DNA of 50,219 nucleotides from an uncultured Thermomicrobiales bacterium (GTDB lineage Bacteria > Chloroflexota > Chloroflexia > Thermomicrobiales > CADCWN01). The stretch spans positions 1 to 50,219 of the forward strand of contig CADCWN010000386.1 in NCBI GenBank assembly GCA_902806415.1, given 5' to 3'. Made by a program: the position numbers and the translations under genes. A model generated the notes under the pieces. It searched no databases and was not told where the DNA came from. It saw only the letters and a list, made by a program, of their open reading frames with translations. Below are positions 8,813-17,684 of this stretch, in pieces (within the stretch, counting starts at the first letter, position 1; every line of letters begins with the position of its first letter).

Positions 8813-8884
8813 GGGTCACCTCTCGCTCGGATGGCGCACTGTCATAAGTGCAGAGAACACGCCCTCGCCCCCGCCTATGGGGCG

Positions 8885-9448
8885 TCAGCGAGCAGCCTCA
8901 CCCGGCAGGGCGCGCAACGCCGCCGCGAAGGCGGCGAAACTCTCCGCCGAGAAGAGGACGAAGCGAATCTCGGTGAAATCCTGCTCCTGCAGAGCGAAAT
9001 CGCGGGCCACACCGAGGGCGATGGTGGCAGCTCGATCGAGTGGGTAGCCGTAGATGCCGGCACTGATCGCCGGGAATGCGATCGTGCGCGCGCCGTGCGC
9101 CGCGGCGAGGGCGAGGCTGTTGCGGTAGGCGCTGGCGAGGAGATCAGGTTCGCCAGCGCCGCCGCCCTGCCAGACCGGCCCGACCGTGTGGACGACGTGG
9201 CGCGCCCCGAGGCGACCGGCCCCGGTGATCACCGCCTCGCCGGTCGGGCAACCGCCCTGCCGCGCGACGATCTGCCGGCACTCCGCGAGGATTTGCGGCC
9301 CGCCCGCGTGATGGATGGCGCCGTCCACGCCGCCCCCGCCGAGGAGGCCGCTGTTGGCGGCGTTGACGATCACATCGACCGCCTCGCGCGTGATGTCGCC
9401 TTGCTTCAAGATCAGATCGGTCGCGCCGAAGCGCCGCGTTGCCGTCAT
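8885..9448 (-). CDS. Macro-domain protein (O-acetyl-ADP-ribose deacetylase-like, YmdB type)
   Basis: A 187-aa single macro domain. It shows GDIT, the ADP-ribose-binding [19 protein letters not shown] and [13 protein letters not shown], the full set seen in MacroD/YmdB deacetylases that remove ADP-ribose or hydrolyse O-acetyl-ADP-ribose. ATG 9448 is preceded by GGAGGTGGGGCG; an in-frame ATG 23 codons upstream is less likely. The gene stands alone, with the DinB-like gene 72 bp downstream on the same strand. No ADP-ribosyl transferase is adjacent, although KptA (44068-44640) is another enzyme of ADP-ribose chemistry in the window. Confidence 0.92.
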   Translation of the reverse strand: MTATRRFGATDLILKQGDITREAVDVIVNAANSGLLGGGGVDGAIHHAGGPQILAECRQIVARQGGCPTGEAVITGAGRLGARHVVHTVGPVWQGGGAGEPDLLASAYRNSLALAAAHGARTIAFPAISAGIYGYPLDRAATIALGVARDFALQEQDFTEIRFVLFSAESFAAFAAALRALPGEAAR

Positions 9449-9652
9449 CGCCCCACCTCCATGCGGATACCCTCGCCGCGCCATTGTGCCACACCTGACA
9501 CGAGTGGCAAGTGGCAAGCGGCGCAGTTCGCGGGGGTGAGAGCGCGGGAAAACACGGCGGCAGTAGGCGGCATAACGTGTCGAGAGGTAATGGCCGTAGC
9601 GAACTCACCTAATCCGCGCAGGCCAGTCGTGGTCCCTTGCCGGGCCAGTGGA

Positions 9653-9747
9653 TTCGTGGCGGCCGCAACCGCCCCCGGGCGCGGTTTATCCTGTGCATCG
9701 TCACAGGGCTTATCCCGAGCGGCGTCTCGGGGTTCAACCGCCCGCTA
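9653..9747 (+). repeat. Modular multi-hairpin repeat copy in the 344-bp gap 9449-9792
   Basis: This copy shares TTCGTGGCGGC, CCGCCCCC-GGCGCGGT, TCCTGTGC, CACAGGG and GGGGTTCAACCGCC with the leftward copy at 23417-23492. The rest of the gap holds a short heptamer run (GTGGCAA twice, 9504-9517) and the promoter region of the macro-domain gene. No gene is seen in it. Confidence 0.65.
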
Positions 9748-9792
9748 CAACCCGATCGACCCCACCACCCCGGCCAGCTCCGAGGCAACCCA

Positions 9793-10719
9793 TCACGAGC
9801 CGAAAATCTGGCGCAGTGCCTCATCGCTCGTCCGGTACTTGAACTGGTAGCCGAGCTCCTGTGCCTTCTTCGGGATGACGCGCTGGCCGACCTTCAGCGT
9901 CTCACCGAACTCGCCGACGATCAGTTTCAGGGCGAAGCCGGGGACCGGCGCCCAGGAGGGCCGACCCAGCGCCTTGCCCAGGCTGGCCGAGAAGTCACGG
10001 TTGGTCTGCGGGGTCGGGCCGGTCGCATTGATCGGGCCGCGCACCGCCTCGTTCTCCAGCGCGAAGAGGATGACGCCGACCGCGTCGTCGCGGTGTATCC
10101 AGGAGAACCATTGCGTGCCGGGGAGGATCGGCCCGCCGACGAAGAACTGGAAGGGGAGCTTCTGTTGCGCCAGCGCCCCCTCGGTCTTGTCGAGAACGAC
10201 ACCGGTGCGGATGAGCGCGGTGCGGACACCCAGCCCTTCGGCCTCCTGCGCCGCCGCTTCCCAATCGCGCACCAGGCTCGCCAGGAAATCGTCGCCGGGG
10301 GCGGCGCTCTCGTCGAGCGGCGTGGCGTCGCGCGCGCCGTAGAAGCCGATCGCCGACCCGCTGATGAAGACCTCGGGCTTCCGCTGCGCCGACGCCATCG
10401 CTTTGACCAAGCCGCGCGTGCCGATGACGCGGCTGTCACGAATCTCCCGCTTGTACTGCTCGTTCCAGCGCTTGCCGGCGATCGACGCCCCCGCGAGGCT
10501 GATCACCCCCCAGGCACCGTCGAGGTGCGCCGCCCACGGCCCCGATTCGGCGGGGATCCAGGGGACGTACTCGGCGGCACCGGGCACTTTCGCCCGCGCC
10601 GAGTCGGGGTCTCGGCTGAAGACGACGACCTCGTAGCCGCGCGCGATCAGCTCCTTGCAGACTTCCTTGCCGATCAGCCCGGTCGCGCCGGTGACGATCA
10701 CTCGCTTGTTCGCTGTCAT
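9793..10719 (-). CDS. TIGR01777-family NAD-dependent epimerase/dehydratase (YfcH/SulA-like)
   Basis: A 308-aa short-chain-dehydrogenase-like protein. The N-terminal GATGLIG motif binds the dinucleotide, and SGSAIGFYG near residue 110 matches the family's SASAxGxYG block. A C-terminal DUF1731-like region ends in LGYQFKYRTSDEALRQI. The physiological substrate of this family is not established. ATG 10719 is preceded by AGGAGGCGCGGCC, better placed than the ATG eight codons upstream. Confidence 0.92.
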   Translation of the reverse strand: MTANKRVIVTGATGLIGKEVCKELIARGYEVVVFSRDPDSARAKVPGAAEYVPWIPAESGPWAAHLDGAWGVISLAGASIAGKRWNEQYKREIRDSRVIGTRGLVKAMASAQRKPEVFISGSAIGFYGARDATPLDESAAPGDDFLASLVRDWEAAAQEAEGLGVRTALIRTGVVLDKTEGALAQQKLPFQFFVGGPILPGTQWFSWIHRDDAVGVILFALENEAVRGPINATGPTPQTNRDFSASLGKALGRPSWAPVPGFALKLIVGEFGETLKVGQRVIPKKAQELGYQFKYRTSDEALRQIFGS

Positions 10720-11020
10720 GGCCGCGCCTCCTGCCATATACACCCCATCGTTCCCTTACTCTAGCACAAGCAACAATCCTGCACAATGATTGAACACACA
10801 TTGACAAGTCATGACGATGGGTATTACGCATACTGTCCCGCCATCACTGTGCCATTCGCAGCGCCGATCGTAATAGGGATCAGCGTCAGGCAGCTTAAGC
10901 GCTGTCAGCCAGGCGACCCTGTACCATCGATCACCAACCCGCGCATTCCCTCCGTCACCCTCGCCGTTTGTGGTACAACAGGCGCGAAACGCCGAATAGT
11001 GGCGGCCACAGGGAGAGGCT
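10720..11020. other. 301-bp regulatory gap between divergent genes
   Basis: No gene is supported here. The stretch is less GC-rich than its surroundings. A TTGACA at 10801-10806 followed 15 bp later by TATTAC is a weak rightward promoter candidate for the response regulator. CTCTAGCACAAG near 10762 lies where the leftward epimerase promoter would be. Confidence 0.35.
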
Positions 11021-11746
11021 ATGGCTACGATTCTGGTCGTCGAGGACGAACCCGATATTAATAACCTCATCCGCTCGCACCTGGAGGCGGAGGGACATAC
11101 AGTCCACCAGGCATTCGACGGGCTGACCGGGCTGGCGCTCGTCGGGCAGACCCGCCCGGACCTGCTGATCCTCGACTGGATGCTGCCGCGCCTCGACGGG
11201 CTGGCGGTCTGTCGCCAGGTGCGCCAGGATTATCTGGTGCCGATCATCATGCTGACGGCGCGCTCCGAGGAGATCGACCGCGTACTCGGGCTGGAGGTCG
11301 GGGCCGACGATTATGTCGTCAAGCCGTTCGGCATCCGCGAACTGATGGCGCGCGTCCGGGCGATGCTGCGCCGCGTGGCGCTCGACGCGACGGCATCCGA
11401 CGCCGCCCCGCTCGCCGCGACCGAAGGTTCGGACGACGCGATGCCCCCCGCCCCGCCGCCGATCGTGCGCGGGGGCTTGCGGATCGACCTCGCCGATCGG
11501 GTCGCTGCCCTCGATGGCACGGCGCTCGATCTGACGCTGAAGGAATACGAGTTGCTGGTCCTGCTCACCTCGCACCCCGGTCGGGCTTTCAGCCGCGATT
11601 TCCTGCTCGAACGGCTCTGGGGCGACGATTACGAAGGTTTCGATCGCACGGTCGATACCCACATCATGCGCCTCCGCAAGAAACTCGGCCCGCTCGGCGA
11701 GAAGATCGCCACCGTCTGGGGGGTCGGCTATCGCTTCGTGGAATGA
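11021..11746 (+). CDS. OmpR/PhoB-family response regulator, orphan
   Basis: A 241-aa two-component regulator. The receiver (1-120) has the acidic pocket Glu8/Asp9, phospho-acceptor Asp52 in LILDWMLP, Thr79 and Lys101 in VVKPF. An Ala/Pro-rich linker (about 122-150) leads to a winged-helix DNA-binding domain (150-241) ending in VWGVGYRFVE. No histidine kinase is adjacent; the only kinase in the window (39466-42462) is of the HisKA_3 type, which normally pairs with NarL-type regulators, so the partner is probably elsewhere. AGGGAGAGG precedes the ATG. An inverted repeat of CGCAGAGA-type units follows the stop. Confidence 0.95.
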   Translation: MATILVVEDEPDINNLIRSHLEAEGHTVHQAFDGLTGLALVGQTRPDLLILDWMLPRLDGLAVCRQVRQDYLVPIIMLTARSEEIDRVLGLEVGADDYVVKPFGIRELMARVRAMLRRVALDATASDAAPLAATEGSDDAMPPAPPPIVRGGLRIDLADRVAALDGTALDLTLKEYELLVLLTSHPGRAFSRDFLLERLWGDDYEGFDRTVDTHIMRLRKKLGPLGEKIATVWGVGYRFVE

Positions 11747-11765
11747 CGACGGGGGAGACGGATCA

Positions 11766-11938
11766 CCGCAGAGGCGCGGAGGCGCAGAGGGCCGCAGAGA
11801 ACGGGATGGGAGAAACCACGAATAAAGCGGGGAGCGGATGATGAAACTTCTCCCCCTGATCATTTGCTCTTTCGTCCTCCCTTTCTCTCTGCACGTCTCT
11901 GCGTCTCTGCGTCTCTGCGGTTCACTCGTCCCCCGCGA
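11766..11938. repeat. Inverted pair of CGCAGAGA-type tandem repeats
   Basis: The left arm (11766-11800) holds degenerate CGCAGAGG/CCGCAGAGA units. The right arm (11888-11920) holds three GTCTCTGC units (8 nt), their reverse complement. Flanking GGGGGAG (11751-11757) and CTCGTCCCCC (11926-11935) can extend the pairing. The roughly 90-bp centre is A/T-richer than its neighbours. The pair fills the space between the regulator and the ATPase gene and stops just before the latter's ribosome binding site. Confidence 0.75.
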
Positions 11939-11947
11939 GGAGTTTTG

Positions 11948-13711
11948 ATGCGTCGTCGGTATGGGCCGCCGCGTCAGGATGAGGGGCCGCACGACGGTCG
12001 GCCTCGGTCGGCGGGGGAGTTGCGCGCGGCGCTGGCACGGCTCGATCGCGCGCCCTACCCGGCGTATAAGGAGTTACGCGGAGTTTGGGATCTCGGGGCG
12101 GTCACCCTGTTCATCGACCGGGTGCAGGGGGATCCGTTCGCCGCACCGTCGCTGGTGCGCGTGCGCGTGCCACGCGCCGCGCTCGACCCGGCGCTCGATG
12201 GCGATAGTCGGGCGCGGCGGGTCGCTCTGGCCGACTTCCTGGCGCGGCGCGGCGGGAGGGCCGTCGAGCAGCACGCGCGGCGGAGCCAGGGTTCCGGCAA
12301 ATCGGGCGCGGTGCGGATCGACGCGCCGGGGCAGGAGGTCTTGGAGCGCAGCGCCTGCCGGGTCGCCGACGACTGGGCCGAATTGCGCCTGAGCGCGGGC
12401 CTCCCGGCGGCGGGGCGCTCGATCCTCGGGCGCGAGGCGGCCGATTTGCTGCTGGAGACTCTGCCCGCGATCGCCTGGGAGGCGCTGCGCCTGGACGCGG
12501 ACGAGGCTGCGGCGGCGCGGGAACACCTCGACACGGTCGAGGATGCCCGGGCGCTGCGGGCGCAGTTGCGCGAGCGTGGCCTCGTCGCCTTCGTCGCGGA
12601 TGGCGCGATCCTGCCGCGCGCCAGTGGCGTCTCGCAGCGCCCACTCGTCGGGGCGATCCCGTTCGCCAGCCCGCCGGAGTTGCGCGTGACGTTGCACGCC
12701 CCGCACGCCGGGGAAGTCGCCGGGATGGGGGTGCCGGAGGGTCTGACGGTCATCGTCGGCGGCGGCTTCCATGGCAAATCGACCCTGCTGGCGGCGATCG
12801 CGCACGGCCCCTACGACCATCTGCCGGGTGACGGGCGCGAACGGGTCGTGGCGCGCGAGGACGCGGTCGTGATCCGCGCCGAGGATGGACGACGTGTGGC
12901 GGCGGTGGACATCTCGCCGTTCATCGGCACCCTGCCGTCGGGCGGCTCGACCGCGCGCTTCAGCACCGATAACGCCTCGGGCAGCACGTCGCAGGCGGCG
13001 AATATCGTCGAGGCGATCGAGGCGGGCGGCGGCGTGCTGATCATGGATGAGGATACCTGCGCCACCAATTTCCTCATCCGCGACGCCCGGATGCGCCTGC
13101 TGGTCCCGGCGGCGCACGAGCCGATCACCCCGTTCGTGGACCGCGTACGCGATCTCCACGCCGGGCTCGGCGTCTCCACGATCCTCGTCCTCGGCGGTTC
13201 CGGCGACTACCTCGGCGTGGCCGACACGGTGATCTGGATGGACGCCTACCGCCCGCGCGAGATCACGGCGCGGGCGCACGACATCGCCGCCGAGACCAGC
13301 GCGGGGCGCGAGACGGCAGCGCCGCGCCCGCTCGCCGCGCCACCAGCCCGCATCCCCGACCCCGCCAGCATCAATGCCGAGCAGCGCGGTCGCGACCGGG
13401 TGCGGGCGCGCGGCACGGAGGAGATCGCCTTCGGCCAGGAGGAGATCGATCTGCGCGCGGTCGAGCAGATCGTCGATCCGAGCCAGACGCGCGCGATCGG
13501 CGGGTTGCTGGCGCACGCGGTTGCGCGCGGTCACCTTGACGGCCAACGCACCCTCGCCGAGGCGCTGGCCGCGCTCGACGCCGACCTCGATCGCGCCGGT
13601 CTCGACCTCCTGGCCGAGCGACTGGGCGAGCATCCGGGCGAACTCGCCCGCCCCAGGATGCTGGAAGTCGCGGCGGCGATCAATCGGCTGCGGAGCCTGC
13701 GGGTGCGATGA
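11948..13711 (+). CDS. Predicted ATPase of the ABC class (COG3044/PF09818 type)
   Basis: A 587-aa protein matching the poorly understood ABC-class ATPase family. It has a P-loop GGGFHGKST (about residues 268-276), an SGSTSQAANIVEAIE segment acting like a signature, an acidic VLIMDEDTCATNFLIRD Walker B block and a VLGGSGDYLGVADTV block. An N-terminal arm of about 260 residues precedes the P-loop and no membrane segment is present, so it is not a transporter subunit. ATG 11948 follows GAGGAG. It stands alone between a response regulator and an S9 peptidase. The biological role is unknown. Confidence 0.85.
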   Translation: MRRRYGPPRQDEGPHDGRPRSAGELRAALARLDRAPYPAYKELRGVWDLGAVTLFIDRVQGDPFAAPSLVRVRVPRAALDPALDGDSRARRVALADFLARRGGRAVEQHARRSQGSGKSGAVRIDAPGQEVLERSACRVADDWAELRLSAGLPAAGRSILGREAADLLLETLPAIAWEALRLDADEAAAAREHLDTVEDARALRAQLRERGLVAFVADGAILPRASGVSQRPLVGAIPFASPPELRVTLHAPHAGEVAGMGVPEGLTVIVGGGFHGKSTLLAAIAHGPYDHLPGDGRERVVAREDAVVIRAEDGRRVAAVDISPFIGTLPSGGSTARFSTDNASGSTSQAANIVEAIEAGGGVLIMDEDTCATNFLIRDARMRLLVPAAHEPITPFVDRVRDLHAGLGVSTILVLGGSGDYLGVADTVIWMDAYRPREITARAHDIAAETSAGRETAAPRPLAAPPARIPDPASINAEQRGRDRVRARGTEEIAFGQEEIDLRAVEQIVDPSQTRAIGGLLAHAVARGHLDGQRTLAEALAALDADLDRAGLDLLAERLGEHPGELARPRMLEVAAAINRLRSLRVR

Positions 13712-13743
13712 GTGGCGCGAGTGGTGCGAGTGGCGCGAGTGGG
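13709..13743 (+). repeat. Nonamer tandem repeat starting at the ATPase stop codon
   Basis: Four GAGTGGCGC-like 9-mers follow directly, the first overlapping the TGA stop of the ATPase gene. Only one arm is clear; CCACTCGGCCCACTG near 13924 might be a weak partner. It resembles the heptamer-repeat hairpins elsewhere in being placed exactly at a gene end. Confidence 0.55.
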
Positions 13744-13780
13744 TGAGGAGGAATGAGCGGACAAGCGGAGCGATAGAGGA

Positions 13781-13874
13781 TGGGTGGGCGTATTGCATAC
13801 GCCCACCCACGCCAGGGCTAATGTACACATTTGTAGACACGGCGAGGCGGAGAGGGCGTATGCCATACGCCCCT
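13781..13874. repeat. Two REP-like palindromes (GGGCGTAT/ATACGCCC type)
   Basis: At 13781-13809 a 13-bp perfect stem closes a TGC loop, with core GGGCGTATTGCATACGCCC. At 13853-13874 a second copy has GGGCGTAT and ATACGCCC arms around GCC. Further copies are at 29267-29285 and 29383-29401, and degenerate ones near 17481 and 29196. They lie between the ATPase and the S9 peptidase gene. Confidence 0.85.
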
Positions 13875-13969
13875 ACATCCCCCGCCACAGAAGTTTCCGG
13901 CAAAGCTGACCACGTCCCGCCTGTTCCACTCGGCCCACTGACCTATTCGTCATTAGCCAAGGAGCATTT

Positions 13970-16003
13970 ATGAAGCGCGGCATACGCCCGGACGATCTGT
14001 TCCGCATCGCGATGATCGGTGATGTGGCGATCAGCCCGGATGGCGGGACGATCTGCTTCGTGCGAACGACGATGGACCGCGAGGAGAACGCCTATCGCAG
14101 TGATCTTTGGGTCGTGCCTTCGGCGGGGATGGCGGGCGAGGCGACGCAGTTCACGCACGGGCCGCGCACCGTCGCGCAGCCGCGCTGGTCACCGAACGGG
14201 CGCTGGCTGGCGTTCCTGGCCGATCGCGAGCAAGGGGGACGGCGGCAACTCTGGATCATCCCGACGGTCGGCGCGGGCGGCGAGGCGCGCGCGCTGACGA
14301 GCGGTGACGACGGGATCAGCGACTTTGCCTGGTCGCTCGACAGCACCCGGCTCGCCTTCGTGCGCGGAGAGAAGTTCGAGGCCGGCAATGCCGGGACCCT
14401 CGCAGAGGGGGACACGGCGGGCGACGAGGGCCGCGTCACCGACGATGTGGTGACCGTCACGCGGATCCGCTACAAGGGGGACGGCGCGGGCTTCACCAAC
14501 GCGCGGCGCACCCACCTCTGGACGGTTGATTTGGAAGGGCAAGAGGTGCGGCTGACCGAGGGGGACCACAGCAACACCGCCCCCGGTTGGTCGCCCGATT
14601 GCCGCTCGATTGTCTTCGTCTCGAAGCGCGGCCCCGCCGACGAGGCCGACCACACCGATGGGACCGATCTCTGGATCATCGCGTCCGACGGGAGCACGGG
14701 CGAACCGCGCAAGCTGCCGACCGGCGACGGCCCCGCCGACGCCCCGGCCTGGTCGCCCGATGGGCGGCTGATCGCCTTCGTCGGCGACACCCGCGCCAAC
14801 ACGGCGGGGGGCAACGACAGCCTCTGGGTCGTCGCGGCGGATGGCTCGGGCGCGCCCAGGAACCTGACCGCCGCGCTCGACTTGAGCATGGGGCTGGGCG
14901 TCGGTGCCGATGTCCGCGCTGGGTTATCAGCCACGCGACCGATCTGGTCCCCGGACGGCGATGCCCTCTACACCCTCGCCTCGACGCGCGGCGACACCCC
15001 GCTCTGGCGCGTGCCGCTCGATGGCGAGCCGACGCGCGTTGTCGAGGCGCGCGGCCAGCAGGTGCAGTCGTTCGCCTTCTGCGCCGCCGGGACGACGCTG
15101 GCCGTGAACCTGGGCGACAATCTCAACCCTGGCGACGTCTACTGCGCCAACCCGCGCGACTCGCGAGGCACCCCGCGTCGTCTCACGGCGGTCAACGACG
15201 CCTTCTTTGCCGAAATCACGCTGGCGGAGCCGGAGGCGTTCGAGTATGCGGGGGCGGAGGGCTGGCCGATCGAGGGCTGGCTGATTAAGCCGATCGGCCA
15301 CCAGGAGGGCGAGCGCTACCCGCTGATCCTGGCGATCCACGGCGGGCCGCACGCGGCCTACGGCAACCTTTTCCTCTTCGACTTCCAACTGCTCGCGGCG
15401 CGCGGCTGGGGCGTGCTATTCACCAACCCGCGCGGCAGCACCAATTACGGTGAGAAGTTCACGCTGGCCTCGAACGACGATTGGGGTGGCGGCGACTATC
15501 ACGACCTCATCCTCGGGGTCGATGCCGCGATCGCCCGCGCCCCCTGGATCGATCCCGCGCGCCTCGGCGTCACTGGCGGCTCATACGGCGGCTACATGGT
15601 CAACTGGATCGTCACGCAGACCGACCGCTTCGGGGCGGCGGTGACCGAGCGCTCGATCTGCAACATGGTCTCGAAGTGGGGGACGAGCGACATCGGCTAC
15701 ATCGGCAACGACCTGCAATGGGGCGGCCCGCCGTGGGAGCGGATGGAGTTCTACCTCGACCGCTCGCCGCTCACCCACGTCAAGAATGTGCGGACGCCGC
15801 TCTTGATCATCCACTCCGAGCGCGACTTCCGCTGCCTCGTCGAGCAGGGCGAGCAGTTCTACGCCGCGCTGAAATATCTGCGGCGGACCGCAGAGTTCGT
15901 CCGCTTCCCCGACGAAGGGCATGAACTGTCGCGCAGCGGGCAGCCGCTGCACCGCCTGGAGCGGTTGCGCCGGATCGTGGGGTGGTTTGAGAAGTATCTC
16001 TAG
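13970..16003 (+). CDS. S9-family serine peptidase (acylaminoacyl-peptidase/prolyl oligopeptidase-like)
   Basis: A 677-aa cytosolic peptidase. The N-terminal two thirds form a beta-propeller, seen in repeated WSPNG/WSPDG blades (near residues 65, 200, 260 and 330) that sieve short peptides. The C-terminal alpha/beta-hydrolase domain carries the triad Ser538 in GGSYGG, Asp619 in HSERDF and His651 in DEGHEL. There is no signal peptide. The sequence resembles acylaminoacyl-peptidases and the YuxL group more than true prolyl oligopeptidases. AAGGAG lies seven bases before the ATG. A hairpin follows the stop at 16018-16047. Confidence 0.95.
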   Translation: MKRGIRPDDLFRIAMIGDVAISPDGGTICFVRTTMDREENAYRSDLWVVPSAGMAGEATQFTHGPRTVAQPRWSPNGRWLAFLADREQGGRRQLWIIPTVGAGGEARALTSGDDGISDFAWSLDSTRLAFVRGEKFEAGNAGTLAEGDTAGDEGRVTDDVVTVTRIRYKGDGAGFTNARRTHLWTVDLEGQEVRLTEGDHSNTAPGWSPDCRSIVFVSKRGPADEADHTDGTDLWIIASDGSTGEPRKLPTGDGPADAPAWSPDGRLIAFVGDTRANTAGGNDSLWVVAADGSGAPRNLTAALDLSMGLGVGADVRAGLSATRPIWSPDGDALYTLASTRGDTPLWRVPLDGEPTRVVEARGQQVQSFAFCAAGTTLAVNLGDNLNPGDVYCANPRDSRGTPRRLTAVNDAFFAEITLAEPEAFEYAGAEGWPIEGWLIKPIGHQEGERYPLILAIHGGPHAAYGNLFLFDFQLLAARGWGVLFTNPRGSTNYGEKFTLASNDDWGGGDYHDLILGVDAAIARAPWIDPARLGVTGGSYGGYMVNWIVTQTDRFGAAVTERSICNMVSKWGTSDIGYIGNDLQWGGPPWERMEFYLDRSPLTHVKNVRTPLLIIHSERDFRCLVEQGEQFYAALKYLRRTAEFVRFPDEGHELSRSGQPLHRLERLRRIVGWFEKYL

Positions 16004-16017
16004 GGGGAACGGCCCTC

Positions 16018-16047
16018 ACCCCCTCTCCCCATCCGAGGAGAGGGGGT
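16018..16047. terminator. Hairpin after the S9 peptidase gene
   Basis: Eleven-bp perfect arms (16018-16028 and 16037-16047, ACCCCCTCTCC) enclose an 8-base loop, 14 bp after the stop. There is no T-tract. A similar but imperfect hairpin follows the malic enzyme gene near 35178-35212, so this may be a dispersed repeat used as a transcript end. Confidence 0.6.
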
Positions 16048-16102
16048 CCAGACGTGGCAGGTATTCGCGAACGCCGTTCTGGCTCGGATACTTCGTCACC
16101 TC

Positions 16103-16163
16103 AGTCCAGTTCACTGGACTTTGTGGCCACAGGCCACCTAGCCGGGGATTTCAATCCTCGGGC
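16103..16163 (+). repeat. Modular three-hairpin repeat copy
   Basis: Three stems follow one another: AGTCCAGT-TC-ACTGGACT (16103-16120), GTGGCC-ACA-GGCCAC (16123-16137) and a GGGATT-TC-AATCC stem (about 16142-16163). The middle block with CCTAG is nearly identical to the copy at 23665-23720, while the outer stems differ in sequence but stay paired. Confidence 0.8.
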
Positions 16164-16232
16164 TATCGCCACAACGAGAGGAGTTGGCGATCTCCAACAA
16201 CTGCCCTACCACGCTGAATGCCGCCGCGACCA

Positions 16233-17411
16233 TCACCCGTCACCCAGACCGCGCCCGGGCGCGGCACGCCCCTTCCAGTCGGCACCGGCGTCGGCCAGGA
16301 CGTGCCGCGTCGCGTCGAGGAGCAGGAGGCCCATGGTGGCCCAGCCGAGCGGGGTGCTGAAGGTCCAGCGCCACGGGAGGCCCGCGACGCGATCGAACGG
16401 GCGGCGCGTGGCCACCTGGCCGACGAGCGACACGATGGCGAGGGCCGCAGGGAGAAGATCGCGGCGGGCGAGCGCGCGCAAGAGGGCGAGCGGTGGGAGC
16501 AGGCCATAGACAAGGAGCGTCAGCCCCCCGGCCAGTCCGTAGAGCGGGCGATGGACAAGATCGCCGTAGATACTCTTGCGCCAGCCGCGCCATGCGGTAT
16601 CCCAGGTTGTCCACTGCTCGTTCGTGACCAGTCCGCGCCCGCTGACGAGTTCGAGCTTGCCGCCGCGCCGCTTCACCTCCTCGGCGAGGTGGACATCGTC
16701 GGCGAAGGTCGCGCGCAGGCGGGGGTTGGCGTAGCCGCCGACGCGCTCGTAGATCGCGCGGCGAATGAGGATGTACTGGCCGATCGCGATCGCCCCCGCG
16801 TGGAGCGGGTCGCGCAACTCGGCGGGGGTCGCCCGCTCCAGCAGCGCGATCCCGCCGAGCGGGGTGAGCAGGCGCATGCCGGGTCCGACATAGGCGATCT
16901 CGGGGATCAGCGAGAGCAAATCGTCACCCTGACGGGTCGCGTGGCCGAGCATCGCGCGCAGGGCTGCGGGGGCGTGGCGCGTGTCGGCGTCGGTGAACAG
17001 CAGCCACTCGGCGGTCGTCAGCTCGGCACCGATGTGCAAGGCATGCGCCTTCCCAGCCCAACCCGGCGGCAGGGTGTCGATCCGCTTGACGAGGAGTCGC
17101 GCGTCGCGCGCGGCCCAGGCGGCGAGCAGCGCGGGTGTCGCATCGGTTGAGCCGTCATCCAGGACGAGCAACTCGTAATCCACGCCCTCCTGAGCGAGCA
17201 ACGATGCGACCACCGCGTCGATATTCGCTGCCTCGTCGCGCACCGGCAGGATGATCGCGACGCGCGGGGCCGGGGACCGGAGCGGCAGATCCTCGGGGGT
17301 CACTGTTTCGGCGAAAGCGCGGCGCACGCGCGCCCATTGGCGCACGGCCATCAGAGCGCAGAGGGTGATAGCTAAGAGGGGCGTGGCGGATTTAGGGTGG
17401 GATCTCTCCAT
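16233..17411 (-). CDS. Family 2 glycosyltransferase with C-terminal membrane segments
   Basis: A 392-aa GT-A enzyme. The catalytic part shows ILPVRDE (about 55-60), the nucleotide-sugar site LDDGSTD (DDGS at 85-88), the metal motif DADT at 141-144 and an acceptor-side DDVHLAEE block. A C-terminal region from about residue 290 holds two to three hydrophobic helices, and a short hydrophobic N-terminus may anchor it as well. Similar proteins glycosylate lipids such as carotenoids or hopanoids, but the substrate is not identifiable. GGAAGGAA lies about ten bases before ATG 17411. It converges with the S9 peptidase and is divergent from the ABC exporter. Confidence 0.9.
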   Translation of the reverse strand: MERSHPKSATPLLAITLCALMAVRQWARVRRAFAETVTPEDLPLRSPAPRVAIILPVRDEAANIDAVVASLLAQEGVDYELLVLDDGSTDATPALLAAWAARDARLLVKRIDTLPPGWAGKAHALHIGAELTTAEWLLFTDADTRHAPAALRAMLGHATRQGDDLLSLIPEIAYVGPGMRLLTPLGGIALLERATPAELRDPLHAGAIAIGQYILIRRAIYERVGGYANPRLRATFADDVHLAEEVKRRGGKLELVSGRGLVTNEQWTTWDTAWRGWRKSIYGDLVHRPLYGLAGGLTLLVYGLLPPLALLRALARRDLLPAALAIVSLVGQVATRRPFDRVAGLPWRWTFSTPLGWATMGLLLLDATRHVLADAGADWKGRAAPGRGLGDG

Positions 17412-17684
17412 CGGTCGGCGATTCCTTCCATAATCAACAAGAGTACGGATTGTGGCCGTGAGGCATTCTACCCCGGTGTCTGTAGGAGCATATTACATAC
17501 CCTCGACTCGCATGATCGGTGCTCCAGGAGTTTCCAGCTATCGCGCCTCAGCCTCTCGACCGAGTCGCCGCGGGCGGAAAACAAGGACTTCTGGCGGATA
17601 GCGCCCTTGCGCTCGGCGTCCTACCATAGATAGAGATGCGACACTCGCCTCTTTGTGCGCAATACTCACCATTCATGAGGGCAG

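Noticed and set aside
10786-11061. A 91-codon frame upstream of the response regulator
   Set aside because: It has no ribosome binding site, overlaps the regulator start and has no domain; the region looks regulatory.
12074-13903. A 609-codon open frame on the minus strand
   Set aside because: It is antisense to the ABC-class ATPase, whose P-loop and start site are clear, and it runs through the REP-like repeats.
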